Source of the DNA: an alpha proteobacterium U9-1i
GTDB taxonomy: Bacteria; Pseudomonadota; Alphaproteobacteria; Caulobacterales; Aquidulcibacteraceae
Assembly (NCBI GenBank): GCA_000974665.1
Contig: BBSY01000002.1
Coordinates: forward strand, 1,178,001-1,242,000
DNA length: 64,000 nucleotides
Direction: 5' to 3'
The notes under the pieces are model-generated. The model did no database searches, was not told where the DNA came from, and was given only the letters and a program-made list of their open reading frames with translations. The position numbers were made by a program, and so were the translations under genes. Positions 25,479 to 33,533 of this stretch are shown here, one piece after another. How positions within the stretch are numbered: the stretch's first letter is position 1; every line of letters begins with the position of its first letter.

Positions 25479-25937
25479 CTATTCAGGTTCGGTCTTTCGC
25501 CCGAACTTCGGATTGAAGTTTTTCGAGTCGATTCCTGGCAAGCCTTCTAACGGGTTGAGCGGCCCTTTGTAGGCGTTCGCCTCGGCCATCCACTCTTCCG
25601 ACGTGGCTGCAGGTCTCTTCAGCACGATTGCTCCAACCTTCTCTCTCGAAGCGGGCGGCTCGAAGTCACCTCGCTCCTTCAGGTACGCGAGCACATCTTT
25701 GCGTGCGCTTGGATCACCCTTTACGGCAAGCTGCGCAAGGCTGGTGAGCAGGGCCTCGAGTCTGGGCATTCTTGTTGTTTTCCCGCCGATTTTTACATCG
25801 ACGCGCTTTGCCAGAATTTCATCGAACAGCGCGTGGGCCGACTTTGTTTTACCCCTCGGTCGCCCTTTCGGGTTGCCAGACTGCCCCTTCTGGAAGCGGG
25901 TGTGTTTGGGAGGCTTCTTGTATCCAACGTCACTCAT
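25479..25937 (-). CDS. DUF5681 domain-containing protein
   Basis: 152 residues from ATG 25937 (MSDVGYKKPP). The N-terminal YKKPPKHTRFQKGQSGNPKG motif followed by RPRGK defines DUF5681, a basic domain found at the head of phage packaging clusters and in mobile DNA of alphaproteobacteria. Function unknown; the basic arm suggests nucleic acid binding. It overlaps the methyltransferase gene by 8 bases, so the two are coupled. The expected downstream terminase large subunit is missing: the frame ends facing the + phage operon. Confidence 0.85.
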   Translation of the reverse strand: MSDVGYKKPPKHTRFQKGQSGNPKGRPRGKTKSAHALFDEILAKRVDVKIGGKTTRMPRLEALLTSLAQLAVKGDPSARKDVLAYLKERGDFEPPASREKVGAIVLKRPAATSEEWMAEANAYKGPLNPLEGLPGIDSKNFNPKFGRKTEPE

Positions 25938-27255
25938 GGCGCGCCTCCAAGTCGAGGTCGCGCGCAATCGCAACGTCTTCGTAGGTCGCACCCGTTTGTT
26001 CCAAAGTAGCGAGCTTTCCCGTGTAGCGCTGGTATCGCTCGACGATCACATCGCAATAGCCCCGGTCGAGTTCGACGAGGCGCGCTCGCCGCCCGCATTT
26101 TTGCGCGGCGATCAGAGTCGTTCCTGAGCCGCCAAAGATGTCCAGCACCACTTGGTTTCTTTTTGTTACGTCCTTTATTGCGTCTTCCACCAGCGTCACT
26201 GGCTTCACGGTGGAGTGCATCGACAGCTCTTCACCGCGTCCAGCTTTGAAGCTGTTCACGCCGGGGTAAGACCACACGTTAGTGCGATACCTTCCATGCT
26301 GGCCCAGCTCAAAAGTGTTCAGGTGAGGGGCCTCGCCCACCCTGTAGACGAACACCAGTTCGTGCTGCGACCGGTAGAAGCTTCCCATGCCTCCGTTTGA
26401 CTTCGCCCAAACGCAGAGCTGTTTCAGGTCACCAAAAACCGCTGCGCCCGCGGTCGTTAGCTCCCGTATGTGCCGCCAATCCATACAGACAAAGGCGATG
26501 GCGCCTTGTCGGCAATGGGCAGCGGTGTGCGTCAGTGTTTGTTGCAGGAAGCTTTCAAACTGCTCGGTGCTCATCTCGCCTGCGGCCATCACAAACTCCC
26601 GATGTTCGGAGCTGGTGCGAACGTGGCCTGAGATTTTCACATTGTACGGTGGGTCGGTGAAAACCGCGTCCACCGCTTCACCTTGGAGCAGGGCTTGGTA
26701 GACACGGGCCTCACGTGCGTCGCCGCATACCAGCCTGTGGCGTCCGAGCACCCAGGTGTCGCCCTCGCGGGTGACAGCTCGGTCGGGTTTTGTGGGGGTG
26801 CGGTTTTCGGGCCCGGTCGTTGCGTCGGGGCGGGCCTCGTCAGCTTCGCACAAGATCAAATCGACTTGTGCGGGCTCAAAGCCGGCAAGGTCGAGGTCAA
26901 AGTCGAACTCGATCAGTCCCTGCAGTTCCATCGCCAGCAGGTCGCGATCCCAACCAGCTTTTTCCGCCAGCCGGTTGTCGGCCAAAACGTACGCACGCTT
27001 CTGCGCGTCCGTAAGGTGCGACAACCGAATGATAGGCACGGTCTCAAACCCGAGCAGCTCGGCTGCTTGCAACCGACCATGACCTGCAATCACGCCAAGG
27101 GCGTCATCGACAAGTATGGGATTGGTCCAACCGAACGCGGTGATTGAGCGCGCAATCTGCTCGATCTGCTTCTTGCTATGGGTGCGTGCATTGCCTTTGT
27201 ACGGCTTGAGCGCGCGCGTGGGCGCACACTCAAGCGTGTTGTTTTGAGGCGCCAT
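25930..27255 (-). CDS. ParB-domain DNA methyltransferase fusion
   Basis: 441 residues from ATG 27255; AGGAG at 27262-27266 on the minus strand supports this start over 27273. Residues ~10-110 form a ParB/Srx-like domain (NPILVDDALGVIAGHGR with QAAELLG). The C-terminal half is a beta-class amino methyltransferase: DPPYNV (about residue 205) precedes DIFGGSGTTLIAA (about 385). It probably methylates adenine N6 or cytosine N4 of phage or element DNA. This fusion is common on phages and prophages, often next to DUF5681 as here. No cognate nuclease is nearby. Confidence 0.9.
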   Translation of the reverse strand: MAPQNNTLECAPTRALKPYKGNARTHSKKQIEQIARSITAFGWTNPILVDDALGVIAGHGRLQAAELLGFETVPIIRLSHLTDAQKRAYVLADNRLAEKAGWDRDLLAMELQGLIEFDFDLDLAGFEPAQVDLILCEADEARPDATTGPENRTPTKPDRAVTREGDTWVLGRHRLVCGDAREARVYQALLQGEAVDAVFTDPPYNVKISGHVRTSSEHREFVMAAGEMSTEQFESFLQQTLTHTAAHCRQGAIAFVCMDWRHIRELTTAGAAVFGDLKQLCVWAKSNGGMGSFYRSQHELVFVYRVGEAPHLNTFELGQHGRYRTNVWSYPGVNSFKAGRGEELSMHSTVKPVTLVEDAIKDVTKRNQVVLDIFGGSGTTLIAAQKCGRRARLVELDRGYCDVIVERYQRYTGKLATLEQTGATYEDVAIARDLDLEARHE

Positions 27256-27295
27256 GAGACGCTCCTGGATCAAATGTCAGTGATTGCCCACTGAA

Positions 27296-27532
27296 TCACT
27301 CAGCGACCGGGTGACGTTTGAATGCTCGCCGCGCCGTTAGCCCGCACATGCGCGCCAACCGCGACACCGAGAATCCCTGCTTGCTTGCAAACGTGTCACG
27401 CAGAGAACGGCAGGCGAAAACGAGTGCATCGCGCATCACGCGCAAGCTTGCCGGGCGCCACGTCCCGACCTCGGTCTCTTGCCTCAGAGGCTTAGTGAGG
27501 ACTGCACATCGCCATGGACGCGCATCGTGCAC
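27296..27532 (-). CDS. possible small hypothetical protein upstream of the methyltransferase
   Basis: A 78-residue frame ending 40 bases before the methyltransferase start on the same strand. The second half (from Met 27436, RDALVFACRSLRDTFASKQG and then FSVSRLARMCGL) looks protein-like and could be a helix-turn-helix. The first half is less convincing. No good ribosome site precedes either start. Presence rests on context alone. Confidence 0.3.
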   Translation of the reverse strand: MHDARPWRCAVLTKPLRQETEVGTWRPASLRVMRDALVFACRSLRDTFASKQGFSVSRLARMCGLTARRAFKRHPVAE

Positions 27533-27613
27533 TCACGAGACGTAAGATTTTAGCCAAACTCTCCGCAGCATTCAAGTGTGGAGCCATCCCGTCTGCTATG
27601 CGCGCCTCCTGCT

Positions 27614-27795
27614 AATCCCTGTACGCACGTTTGGAGATCCCTGCAGGCGCGCATCAATTCCCTGCACGAAGGGGCCAAATTCCCTGATAACTTCAACCCA
27701 CTTCTGTGTAGCACCTGACAAAAAAGCTTATACGTCAGGGCATTATGGGGGATTATTGGGCGCACTGAGCATAAGCGGCGCGAATGAATTCCCTG
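27614..27795 (+). repeat. cluster of (A/G)AT(T)CCCTG repeats at the right edge of the phage block
   Basis: Five copies of a short motif in one orientation: AATCCCTG 27614-27621, GATCCCTG 27636-27643, AATTCCCTG 27656-27664, AATTCCCTG 27678-27686 and AATTCCCTG 27787-27795. The first four are spaced 20-22 bases apart, about two helical turns, as for binding sites on one DNA face. They occupy otherwise empty DNA between the methyltransferase operon and the dipeptidase gene. Arm-type recombinase sites or a replication/regulator binding array are both possible. Confidence 0.5.
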
Positions 27796-27898
27796 TTCCG
27801 CATACATCATCACGGAATTGGACCGCCAGATGTTGAAGCTCATCTAGCTTTTCGCCGCGCTCACTCTCGGGTTATGCAGATCAATGGGGGACCTCACG

Positions 27899-29140
27899 AT
27901 GAAACACGCACTGCTTCTGGCTGCCGCTCTGCTTGTAGCGCCGCTTGCCGCCGCGCAAACCGTCCAGCGCGCCGAAGGCGCCCAAACGGCGACGCGCGCC
28001 GAGGACGCGCGGTTCGAGCGCATCGCCCGCCGCACACCTTTGATCGATGGCCACAATGACGTGCCGTGGGCCATTCGCGATGATCACGGCGGCGATCTCA
28101 GCGCCATCGATCTCGCGGGCGACACCACGCGTCTTACGCCGCCGATGCAAACCGATTTCGCGCGCCTGCGACGCGGTGGTCTCGGCGCGCAATTCTGGTC
28201 GGTCTATGTGCCGGCGTCGCTCAAAGGCTTGGACTCCACTCAGGCGGTGTTTGAGCAGATCGATCTCACGCGGCGCATGATTGCTCGCTACCCGACAGTG
28301 TTGGAATACGCCGGCGACGCTGACGACATCGTCCGCATTCACCGCGCCGGCCGCATCGCCTCGATGTTCGGCATCGAAGGCGGCGAGGCGATCAACAACA
28401 ACCTCGCTTTGCTGCGGGAATTCCGCGAAGCCGGCGTGCTCTACATGACGCTGACGCACTCAGCGAACACGTCGTGGGTCGATAGCGCTACAGCCGCGCC
28501 CCAGCATGGCGGCTTGACCGAGTTCGGCCTTGAGGTCGTGCGTGAGATGAACCGCATCGGCATGTTGGTTGATCTGAGCCACGTCTCCGCTGATGCGATG
28601 CGCGATGCGCTTGGCGTCGCGCAGGCGCCGGTGATTTTCTCGCACTCGTCGGCGTTTGCTGTCGCGCACCATCCGCGCAACGTGCCGGACGACGTGCTGG
28701 CGCAAGTCGCGCGCAATGGCGGCGTGGTGATGGTGAATTTCACCTCGCCCTTCATCAACGAAGAATTCCGGCAATGGTCCGGCCGGCGCACCGGCGCCCG
28801 CGAGGAGGGCACGGCGCTTAATCCGGGTGATCCAACGGCTGCCGCCGCTGTCCTGACTGCCTGGGAGCGCGAAAATCCCGCGCCGCGCGTAACGCCAGCC
28901 CACGTCGCTGACCACGTCGAACACATCGTCCGCATCGCCGGCTACGATAATGTCGGCCTGGGCGCGGATTATGACGGCGTGACCTATCTGCCAGAAGGCA
29001 TGGAAGGCGTGGACGGCTATCGCCCGCTTTTCATCGAGCTGATGCGGCGCGGCTGGACGGACGCAAACCTGGCCAAGCTCGCCGGCGGCAATCTTCTCCG
29101 CGCGTTGCGCGCCGCGGAACGTTACGCGGCGGCGAACTAA
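27899..29140 (+). CDS. membrane dipeptidase (peptidase family M19)
   Basis: 413 residues from ATG 27899, preferred over 27884 because GGGGGA (27886-27891) is a well-spaced ribosome site. A Sec signal peptide (MKHALLLAAALLVAPLAAA) is present, so it acts in the periplasm. Metal ligands of the M19/renal dipeptidase family are visible: DGHNDVPW (His-x-Asp), the Glu in GIEGGEA, the His in DLSHVS and FSHSSAFAV, plus GADYDGV near the C-terminus. It cleaves dipeptides, including D-amino acid-containing ones. Single-gene unit followed by a palindromic repeat element. Confidence 0.93.
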   Translation: MKHALLLAAALLVAPLAAAQTVQRAEGAQTATRAEDARFERIARRTPLIDGHNDVPWAIRDDHGGDLSAIDLAGDTTRLTPPMQTDFARLRRGGLGAQFWSVYVPASLKGLDSTQAVFEQIDLTRRMIARYPTVLEYAGDADDIVRIHRAGRIASMFGIEGGEAINNNLALLREFREAGVLYMTLTHSANTSWVDSATAAPQHGGLTEFGLEVVREMNRIGMLVDLSHVSADAMRDALGVAQAPVIFSHSSAFAVAHHPRNVPDDVLAQVARNGGVVMVNFTSPFINEEFRQWSGRRTGAREEGTALNPGDPTAAAAVLTAWERENPAPRVTPAHVADHVEHIVRIAGYDNVGLGADYDGVTYLPEGMEGVDGYRPLFIELMRRGWTDANLAKLAGGNLLRALRAAERYAAAN

Positions 29141-29142
29141 AG

Positions 29143-29238
29143 CGCGTTAGGAAAAGTGTGAAGCGGTTTTCCGTCAAACGCGCGAATAGTTAGAATATTC
29201 AAGAGCAAGATCGATTCAGTGTGAAGCGATCTTGCTCT
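29143..29238. repeat. double-hairpin repetitive extragenic element
   Basis: Two successive inverted repeats. In the first, CGCGTT (29143-29148) with GGAAAA (29150-29155) pairs with TTTTCC (29167-29172) and AACGCG (29177-29182). In the second, AGAGCAAGATCG (29202-29213) pairs perfectly with CGATCTTGCTCT (29227-29238). The GGAAAAGTGTGAAGCGGTTT core looks like a dispersed palindromic repeat I recall from many alphaproteobacterial genomes. Placed between two convergent genes, it may also stop transcription; the second hairpin touches the stop codon of the minus gene. Confidence 0.7.
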
Positions 29239-29932
29239 AGCCGCGCGCTGTCAACGCACGCACGCCAGTCCAGATCATCCACAGGGTCAGCACAAGAAAG
29301 CCAATCACGGCGCCCATGGCGAGCACGCCGGGGTCGAACGCGATCACGGTGGCGAGTCCTTCCGTGAGGCCAAGCAACAGGAACGCCGCGCCGATCCAAG
29401 CGAGCGTCGCCGAGACGATGCCGAACGTCGGGTGCCGCAATTGCGTCCAGCCCACGCCGATCATCCAGAACGCCGTCAGCGTCTGTCCGATGGCCTCACC
29501 AATGCCGACGCCGGCGAATTGGTGCAGCGCATTGAACAAGGCTTCGATGGAGGCGTGCTGATCCGGATTGGCCGCCCACGCCGCCGCGATGCCCGGCACG
29601 GCGTACACCCAGCGCGACAAGCCAATCGCTTGCGTTACGGCGGCGGCGATCCCGAGCGCCGCGACGCCATTGGCGCGCGCCCCGGTTTCCGGATCGCGTG
29701 TGATGCTCGCAACGCCCAGCGCAACCGGCGCCAACAGCAACGCAGCGATCGTGAAACCAAGCCAGGCCAAGATCAGCGGCGCGCCACCGGCGCTGAAGGC
29801 GGCCAACACATCGCCGGGAGGTTGCCGCAGGATCTCGGGGTACTGAAAATTGATCGCGAGCCATGCATAGGGCGCGTTAAAGCCGATCGCGAAAACGATC
29901 AGCGCAATTCCGATCCAGCGTTGTGACGTCAT
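29237..29932 (-). CDS. DUF4386-like integral membrane protein
   Basis: 231 residues with about six hydrophobic segments (roughly 7-27, 50-75, 90-115, 135-165, 170-195, 200-225) and no signal peptide. Pattern and length fit the DUF4386 family, whose function is unknown. It is convergent with the dipeptidase gene and divergent from the patatin gene, so it is expressed alone. Family assignment is from overall pattern rather than a diagnostic motif. Confidence 0.7.
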   Translation of the reverse strand: MTSQRWIGIALIVFAIGFNAPYAWLAINFQYPEILRQPPGDVLAAFSAGGAPLILAWLGFTIAALLLAPVALGVASITRDPETGARANGVAALGIAAAVTQAIGLSRWVYAVPGIAAAWAANPDQHASIEALFNALHQFAGVGIGEAIGQTLTAFWMIGVGWTQLRHPTFGIVSATLAWIGAAFLLLGLTEGLATVIAFDPGVLAMGAVIGFLVLTLWMIWTGVRALTARG

Positions 29933-30035
29933 GTGGCGCTCCCCCGGGACGGCACCCTAGAGCCGCCCCGGGGCATTGCAATCGCTTGCGCGCCCGCGGC
30001 AAAGGCCCCAACCCTGAAGCCAGGAGAGCGGGAAT

Positions 30036-31385
30036 ATGCGGCTTTTGGCTTGTCTCACGTCCTTGGCGCTTTCGGCCTGCGCGACGGCTGCGCCATTACC
30101 GGTGAACCCACCAGCATCGGCGCCAAACGCGGCGCCCGGCGCGCGCGTCAGCCCCGACGGCGACGCGATCGCGATAGCGCTTTCCGGCGGCGGCGCCCGC
30201 GCTGCATCGTTCTCGCTCGGCGCACTGCAAGGGTTGCGCGACGCGCGCGGCGCCGACGGCCGCCCGCTAACAGATGAGATCGCCATGGTCACATCCGTTT
30301 CCGGCGGATCGATCATGGCGGCGTATTTCGTCCAGCACGGTGCGCCGGGGCTCGACACATTTCGCGCCGCTTATCTCGACAAGGATTGGGACCAACAACT
30401 CAACACCAGCCCGCTCTCGCCGCGCAATTGGCTTGGCGCGGCCCGCGGCGCCGTCAACGATCAGCGTCTCTTGGCCGATTGGCTGGACGCCGAAGTGTTT
30501 TCCGGCGCCCGCATGGCCGCGCTGGCGCAGGGCCCCGTGCTCTCGCTCAACGCCGCGGACCTTTTCAACGGCGTGCCGTTTGCCTTCACGCCCGCGACGT
30601 TCGACGCGCTCTGCTCAAATCTGGCGGAGGTGCGCGTAGGCGACGCTGTCGCCGCGTCCATGGCGGTGCCCGTCGTCTTCGCACCGGTTTTGATCGAACC
30701 CCGCCGCCAAGCTTGCGCGCCGCAGCCGGCGTGGATCACGCAAGCGCCCAACGATCGGGCCGCGCCGGCCTTGGTGCGCAGCGCGGCGCTTGCGCTCGCC
30801 TCGTACCGGGAGACCATGCCCTATGTGCATCTCGTCGATGGCGGCCTGATCGACAATCTCGGGCTGTCGAGCTGGGTGCTGTCACGCCTCACCGCCGGCA
30901 ACGCCTACGCACCGTTCTCCCCGCAGGATGCTGTGCGTCTACGTCGTTTCACGGCGTTCGTCGTCAACGCCGAAGGCGTGCCAGACGCAACCTGGAACGC
31001 CAACGCTCAAAGCCCCAGCGGCGCCGCCGTGATTGATCGCTCGTATGATATCGTCATCGAAGCCGCGAACCGCGCCAGCTACGATAATTTCCGCAACATG
31101 CTGACCGACTGGCGCCGCGACCTCATCGCTTGGCGCTGCGCGCTGTCAGCCGCCGAAGCGCAAGCGCTCGGCGCGCCATCCGGTTGGCGTTGCGATGCGC
31201 TGACAATGCAAGCCGACATGATCCGCTTCGCCGATCTGGATGAGCCGGCCCGCACGGAAATCGGCGGCGCGCCCACGCGCGTCACGCTGCCATCAGCGCA
31301 AGTGGATCAATTGATCGCCAGCGGGCGCGTCCTCATGGAACGCAACGCGATGGCGCAAAGCCTAACGCGACCGCCCGTCGAGTAG
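30036..31385 (+). CDS. patatin-like phospholipase lipoprotein
   Basis: 449 residues. A lipoprotein signal ends LSAC (Cys about 15), so the protein is membrane-anchored outside the cytoplasm. The patatin elements appear in order: oxyanion loop GGGARAA (about 51-57), nucleophile elbow SVSGGS (Ser about 90) and catalytic Asp in DGGLIDNLG (about 267). It should hydrolyse acyl esters of phospholipids or lipids. AGGAGAGCGGGA precedes the ATG. Its 3' end overlaps the convergent DUF4870 gene by 24 bases. Confidence 0.9.
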   Translation: MRLLACLTSLALSACATAAPLPVNPPASAPNAAPGARVSPDGDAIAIALSGGGARAASFSLGALQGLRDARGADGRPLTDEIAMVTSVSGGSIMAAYFVQHGAPGLDTFRAAYLDKDWDQQLNTSPLSPRNWLGAARGAVNDQRLLADWLDAEVFSGARMAALAQGPVLSLNAADLFNGVPFAFTPATFDALCSNLAEVRVGDAVAASMAVPVVFAPVLIEPRRQACAPQPAWITQAPNDRAAPALVRSAALALASYRETMPYVHLVDGGLIDNLGLSSWVLSRLTAGNAYAPFSPQDAVRLRRFTAFVVNAEGVPDATWNANAQSPSGAAVIDRSYDIVIEAANRASYDNFRNMLTDWRRDLIAWRCALSAAEAQALGAPSGWRCDALTMQADMIRFADLDEPARTEIGGAPTRVTLPSAQVDQLIASGRVLMERNAMAQSLTRPPVE

Positions 31386-31736
31386 CGCCAGTAGGCCGAA
31401 GAAGCTTTTCACCGTGAACCAGATAAACACGATCAGGTTCGCGAGCCACGCCAGCATCAAAATCGGAATGCCGATCAGTACAACGGCGAGCACCGTACCG
31501 ACCACGTAGCCGATCCAGATCGCCACCGCCCACCAGAACGCCACCCACCAGATGCGGATTTGGTCATCGATGTGCGACCGCGCCGCGCCTTGCGCTTCCC
31601 CACGCCCCGCATACGCGACGATCACGCCCACCAGCGCAAACACGCCCGCGCTCGGGATCGAGAGCAGGTAGAGCACGTAGGCGATGAACGCGGCGCTGCG
31701 GCCAGGCTCAGATCCGTAGGAGGGCGTTTGTGTCAT
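31362..31736 (-). CDS. DUF4870-like small membrane protein
   Basis: 124 residues from ATG 31736. Three hydrophobic segments (about 17-40, 58-90, 92-112) with the intervening HIDDQIRIWW pattern typical of DUF4870/TM2-like proteins. Function unknown. It is followed downstream on + by nothing of its own strand, and its 5' neighbour is xerD, whose stop lies 17 bases before this start, so it may be the last gene of a leftward unit. Confidence 0.75.
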   Translation of the reverse strand: MTQTPSYGSEPGRSAAFIAYVLYLLSIPSAGVFALVGVIVAYAGRGEAQGAARSHIDDQIRIWWVAFWWAVAIWIGYVVGTVLAVVLIGIPILMLAWLANLIVFIWFTVKSFFGLLALLDGRSR

Positions 31737-31752
31737 GCCCACCTATGTAGGG

Positions 31753-32658
31753 TCACTTACGCCGCCGCGCCAGCGGATGCTTGGTTTCCACCAAGGCCTT
31801 GAGCCGCCCCTCGGCGACATGCGTGTAGATTTGCGTCGTCGCGATGTCGGCGTGGCCGAGCAAGGTCTGCACCGTGCGCAGATCTGCGCCGCCTTCCACC
31901 AGATGCGTCGCGAACGCGTGGCGCAGCACGTGTGGCGACACGCGGGCAGGATCGATGCCTGCCTTCGCCGCCGCGTCCTCCAGGATTTGCCCCACGCGCC
32001 GGCGCGTCAGCTTGCCGTCTGCGGCGGAGGAAGAGGGGAACAGCCAACGCTGCGCCTTTTCGCGCTTGGCCTCTACCTTCGGCAAAGCCGCTTCACGCGC
32101 TGCCAGATGCGTCTCGATCGCCGCAAGCGCCGGGCGGCCAAGCGCCACCAATCGTTCCTTGCCGCCTTTGCCTTCGATGATCATGTGCGCTTGCCCCGCT
32201 TTCGGCGCGGTGCGCAGCGGCAACGACACCAACTCGCTCACCCGCAAGCCCGCGCCGTACAGCAATTCAATCAGAGCCCGATCGCGCGGCGTTTCCGCCG
32301 CATCGATCAAACGCGTGATCTCGTCCAGCGAAAGCGTCTTTGGCAGAGTCCGCGCGCGCTTTGGCGCATCGAGCCGCGCGGTCGGATCGTCGCCGCGCAC
32401 ATTGTCCTGCATCAGGAAGCGATAGAACTGGCGCAGCGCCGAAATCCGCCGCCGCGCCGTCGCCGGCGCCAGCCCACGCGCCGCGAGCCCGGCGACATAA
32501 GCCTCGATCGCCGCCGCACTCGCTGCGCCCAAGCCGCCCCGCACTTCCGCTCGCGCATCGTCCAAATCGCGCTGATACGCGTCCAAAGTATTCGCCCGCG
32601 CCCCGCGCTCAGCGGAGAGCATCTCCAGAAAGGATTCGATGAGGGCGCTGTCGCTCAC
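31753..32658 (-). CDS. xerD: site-specific tyrosine recombinase XerD
   Basis: 301 residues from GTG 32658, the family's usual length. The ATG at 32730 would add 24 residues and overlap the toxin gene. N-terminal SAM-like core-binding domain (ALIESFLEMLSAERGARANT), then the catalytic domain with YGAGLRVSEL (Arg), HVLRHAFATHLVEGG (His-x-x-Arg), LLGHADIATTQIYTHV (His and the nucleophilic Tyr). With XerC it resolves chromosome dimers at dif. The housekeeping position near aroK-aroB, as in other alphaproteobacteria, argues against a mobile-element integrase. Confidence 0.9.
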   Translation of the reverse strand: MSDSALIESFLEMLSAERGARANTLDAYQRDLDDARAEVRGGLGAASAAAIEAYVAGLAARGLAPATARRRISALRQFYRFLMQDNVRGDDPTARLDAPKRARTLPKTLSLDEITRLIDAAETPRDRALIELLYGAGLRVSELVSLPLRTAPKAGQAHMIIEGKGGKERLVALGRPALAAIETHLAAREAALPKVEAKREKAQRWLFPSSSAADGKLTRRRVGQILEDAAAKAGIDPARVSPHVLRHAFATHLVEGGADLRTVQTLLGHADIATTQIYTHVAEGRLKALVETKHPLARRRK

Positions 32659-32707
32659 GGAGTGATTTTCATCCCAAAGCGTTAACGCAGCGCTTCGCGG
32701 GTGCGGC

Positions 32708-33004
32708 TCACTCGCTGAAATAGGCTTCAATGTCGCGCGACATATGTGGGACGCCGATGACGACGACCGTTTCGCCTTCGGTCACATAGAAGATCAGATG
32801 TGAGCCTTGGCGGATGCTTCGATAACCCGGCGCGACCTCATCGCGGGAGCGGCCGAGCAACGCATTTTCCGCTAGCCACTGGAAGCGCTTTTCGAAGTCG
32901 GCAAGGTATTGTGCGGTTTGGCGCTCGCCCCAGGCAACGAGCGAATAATCGGCGATGTCGTCTAAGTCTTGCAGCGCACGCGGCGTCAGCCGAATGCGCT
33001 TCAC
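32708..33004 (-). CDS. parE: type II toxin, RelE/ParE family
   Basis: 98 residues, GTG start in GTGA overlap with the antitoxin. [20 protein letters not shown], an [17 protein letters not shown] segment, and [14 protein letters not shown] near the end follow the ParE fold pattern. ParE toxins poison DNA gyrase; RelE members cleave mRNA. The ParD-type partner favours the gyrase class, by inference. Confidence 0.88.
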   Translation of the reverse strand: MKRIRLTPRALQDLDDIADYSLVAWGERQTAQYLADFEKRFQWLAENALLGRSRDEVAPGYRSIRQGSHLIFYVTEGETVVVIGVPHMSRDIEAYFSE

Positions 33005-33252
33005 TTGCGCGCGCGCGCCTTGGCCCGCTTCACAACATCAGCCGCGCTGAAATCTACAAATTCACCGCGGGCCGCTTGTTCGGCGCCGACCGCTAAGTGC
33101 TTGCGCAAAGCGTCAAGCCGTTTGCCGCGCTCTTCCAGCTCACGCAACGCAGCGCGCATCACTTCGCTCGCTGAACCATAACGCCCGCTCGCCACCTCCC
33201 GCTCAATGAAGGTTTCCCAGTGTTTTCCGAGGGTGAGTGAGGTAGAAGCCAT
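33001..33252 (-). CDS. parD: type II antitoxin, ParD family
   Basis: 83 residues from ATG 33252; a TTG at 33261 would lie inside the operator palindrome. N-terminal ribbon-helix-helix ([20 protein letters not shown], then [19 protein letters not shown]) for DNA binding, and a charged C-terminal tail that would wrap the toxin. It neutralises ParE and represses its own promoter, which is visible directly upstream. Confidence 0.9.
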   Translation of the reverse strand: MASTSLTLGKHWETFIEREVASGRYGSASEVMRAALRELEERGKRLDALRKHLAVGAEQAARGEFVDFSAADVVKRAKARARK

Positions 33253-33254
33253 GG

Positions 33255-33292
33255 TATTCAATTTGAATATTGCATTTGACAGCCAATTTCAA
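33255..33292 (-). promoter_or_regulatory. parDE promoter with overlapping operator palindrome
   Basis: On the minus strand TTGAAA (33292-33287) and TATTCA (33269-33264) are separated by 17 bases, a good sigma-70 arrangement. A 15-base perfect inverted repeat, TATTCAATTTGAATA (33255-33269), covers the -10 and the expected start point, and ends 3 bases before the parD ATG. This fits ParD autorepression and implies a nearly leaderless mRNA. Confidence 0.6.
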
Positions 33293-33305
33293 GTCAGCGG
33301 GACCC

Positions 33306-33524
33306 TCATGTCTCGCCAAATCGCCGGGCCTTGGCCATGACGCCATGTAGGCGTTCGCGTTCGGCCTCAAGCCAAACGAGCCGCTTAAAGAAAGCCTTTC
33401 GTCCCTTGCTGGCGCCGCCTGCCTCGAAGCCCAACACGCAGCGCTGAATTTCTGCGTTGAGTTGCGACAACGTCATGGCTTCAAGATCGGCGCTGCTCTC
33501 CGCGTATCCCGAGCGTTTGCCCAT
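33306..33524 (-). CDS. small hypothetical protein
   Basis: 72 residues, mixed charge and predicted helical (LEAMTLSQLNAEIQRCV, then FFKRLVWLEAERERL, a short coiled-coil-like stretch). No recognised family. It lies 9 bases downstream of the 532-residue exported protein, so it is likely the last gene of that leftward operon. Confidence 0.6.
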   Translation of the reverse strand: MGKRSGYAESSADLEAMTLSQLNAEIQRCVLGFEAGGASKGRKAFFKRLVWLEAERERLHGVMAKARRFGET

Positions 33525-33533
33525 GACGCAACC

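Noticed and set aside
31753-32658. Tyrosine recombinase as the integrase of the phage block
   Set aside because: It is 4 kb away, at a housekeeping position, with XerD-type length and sequence blocks; the phage genes are separated from it by unrelated genes.
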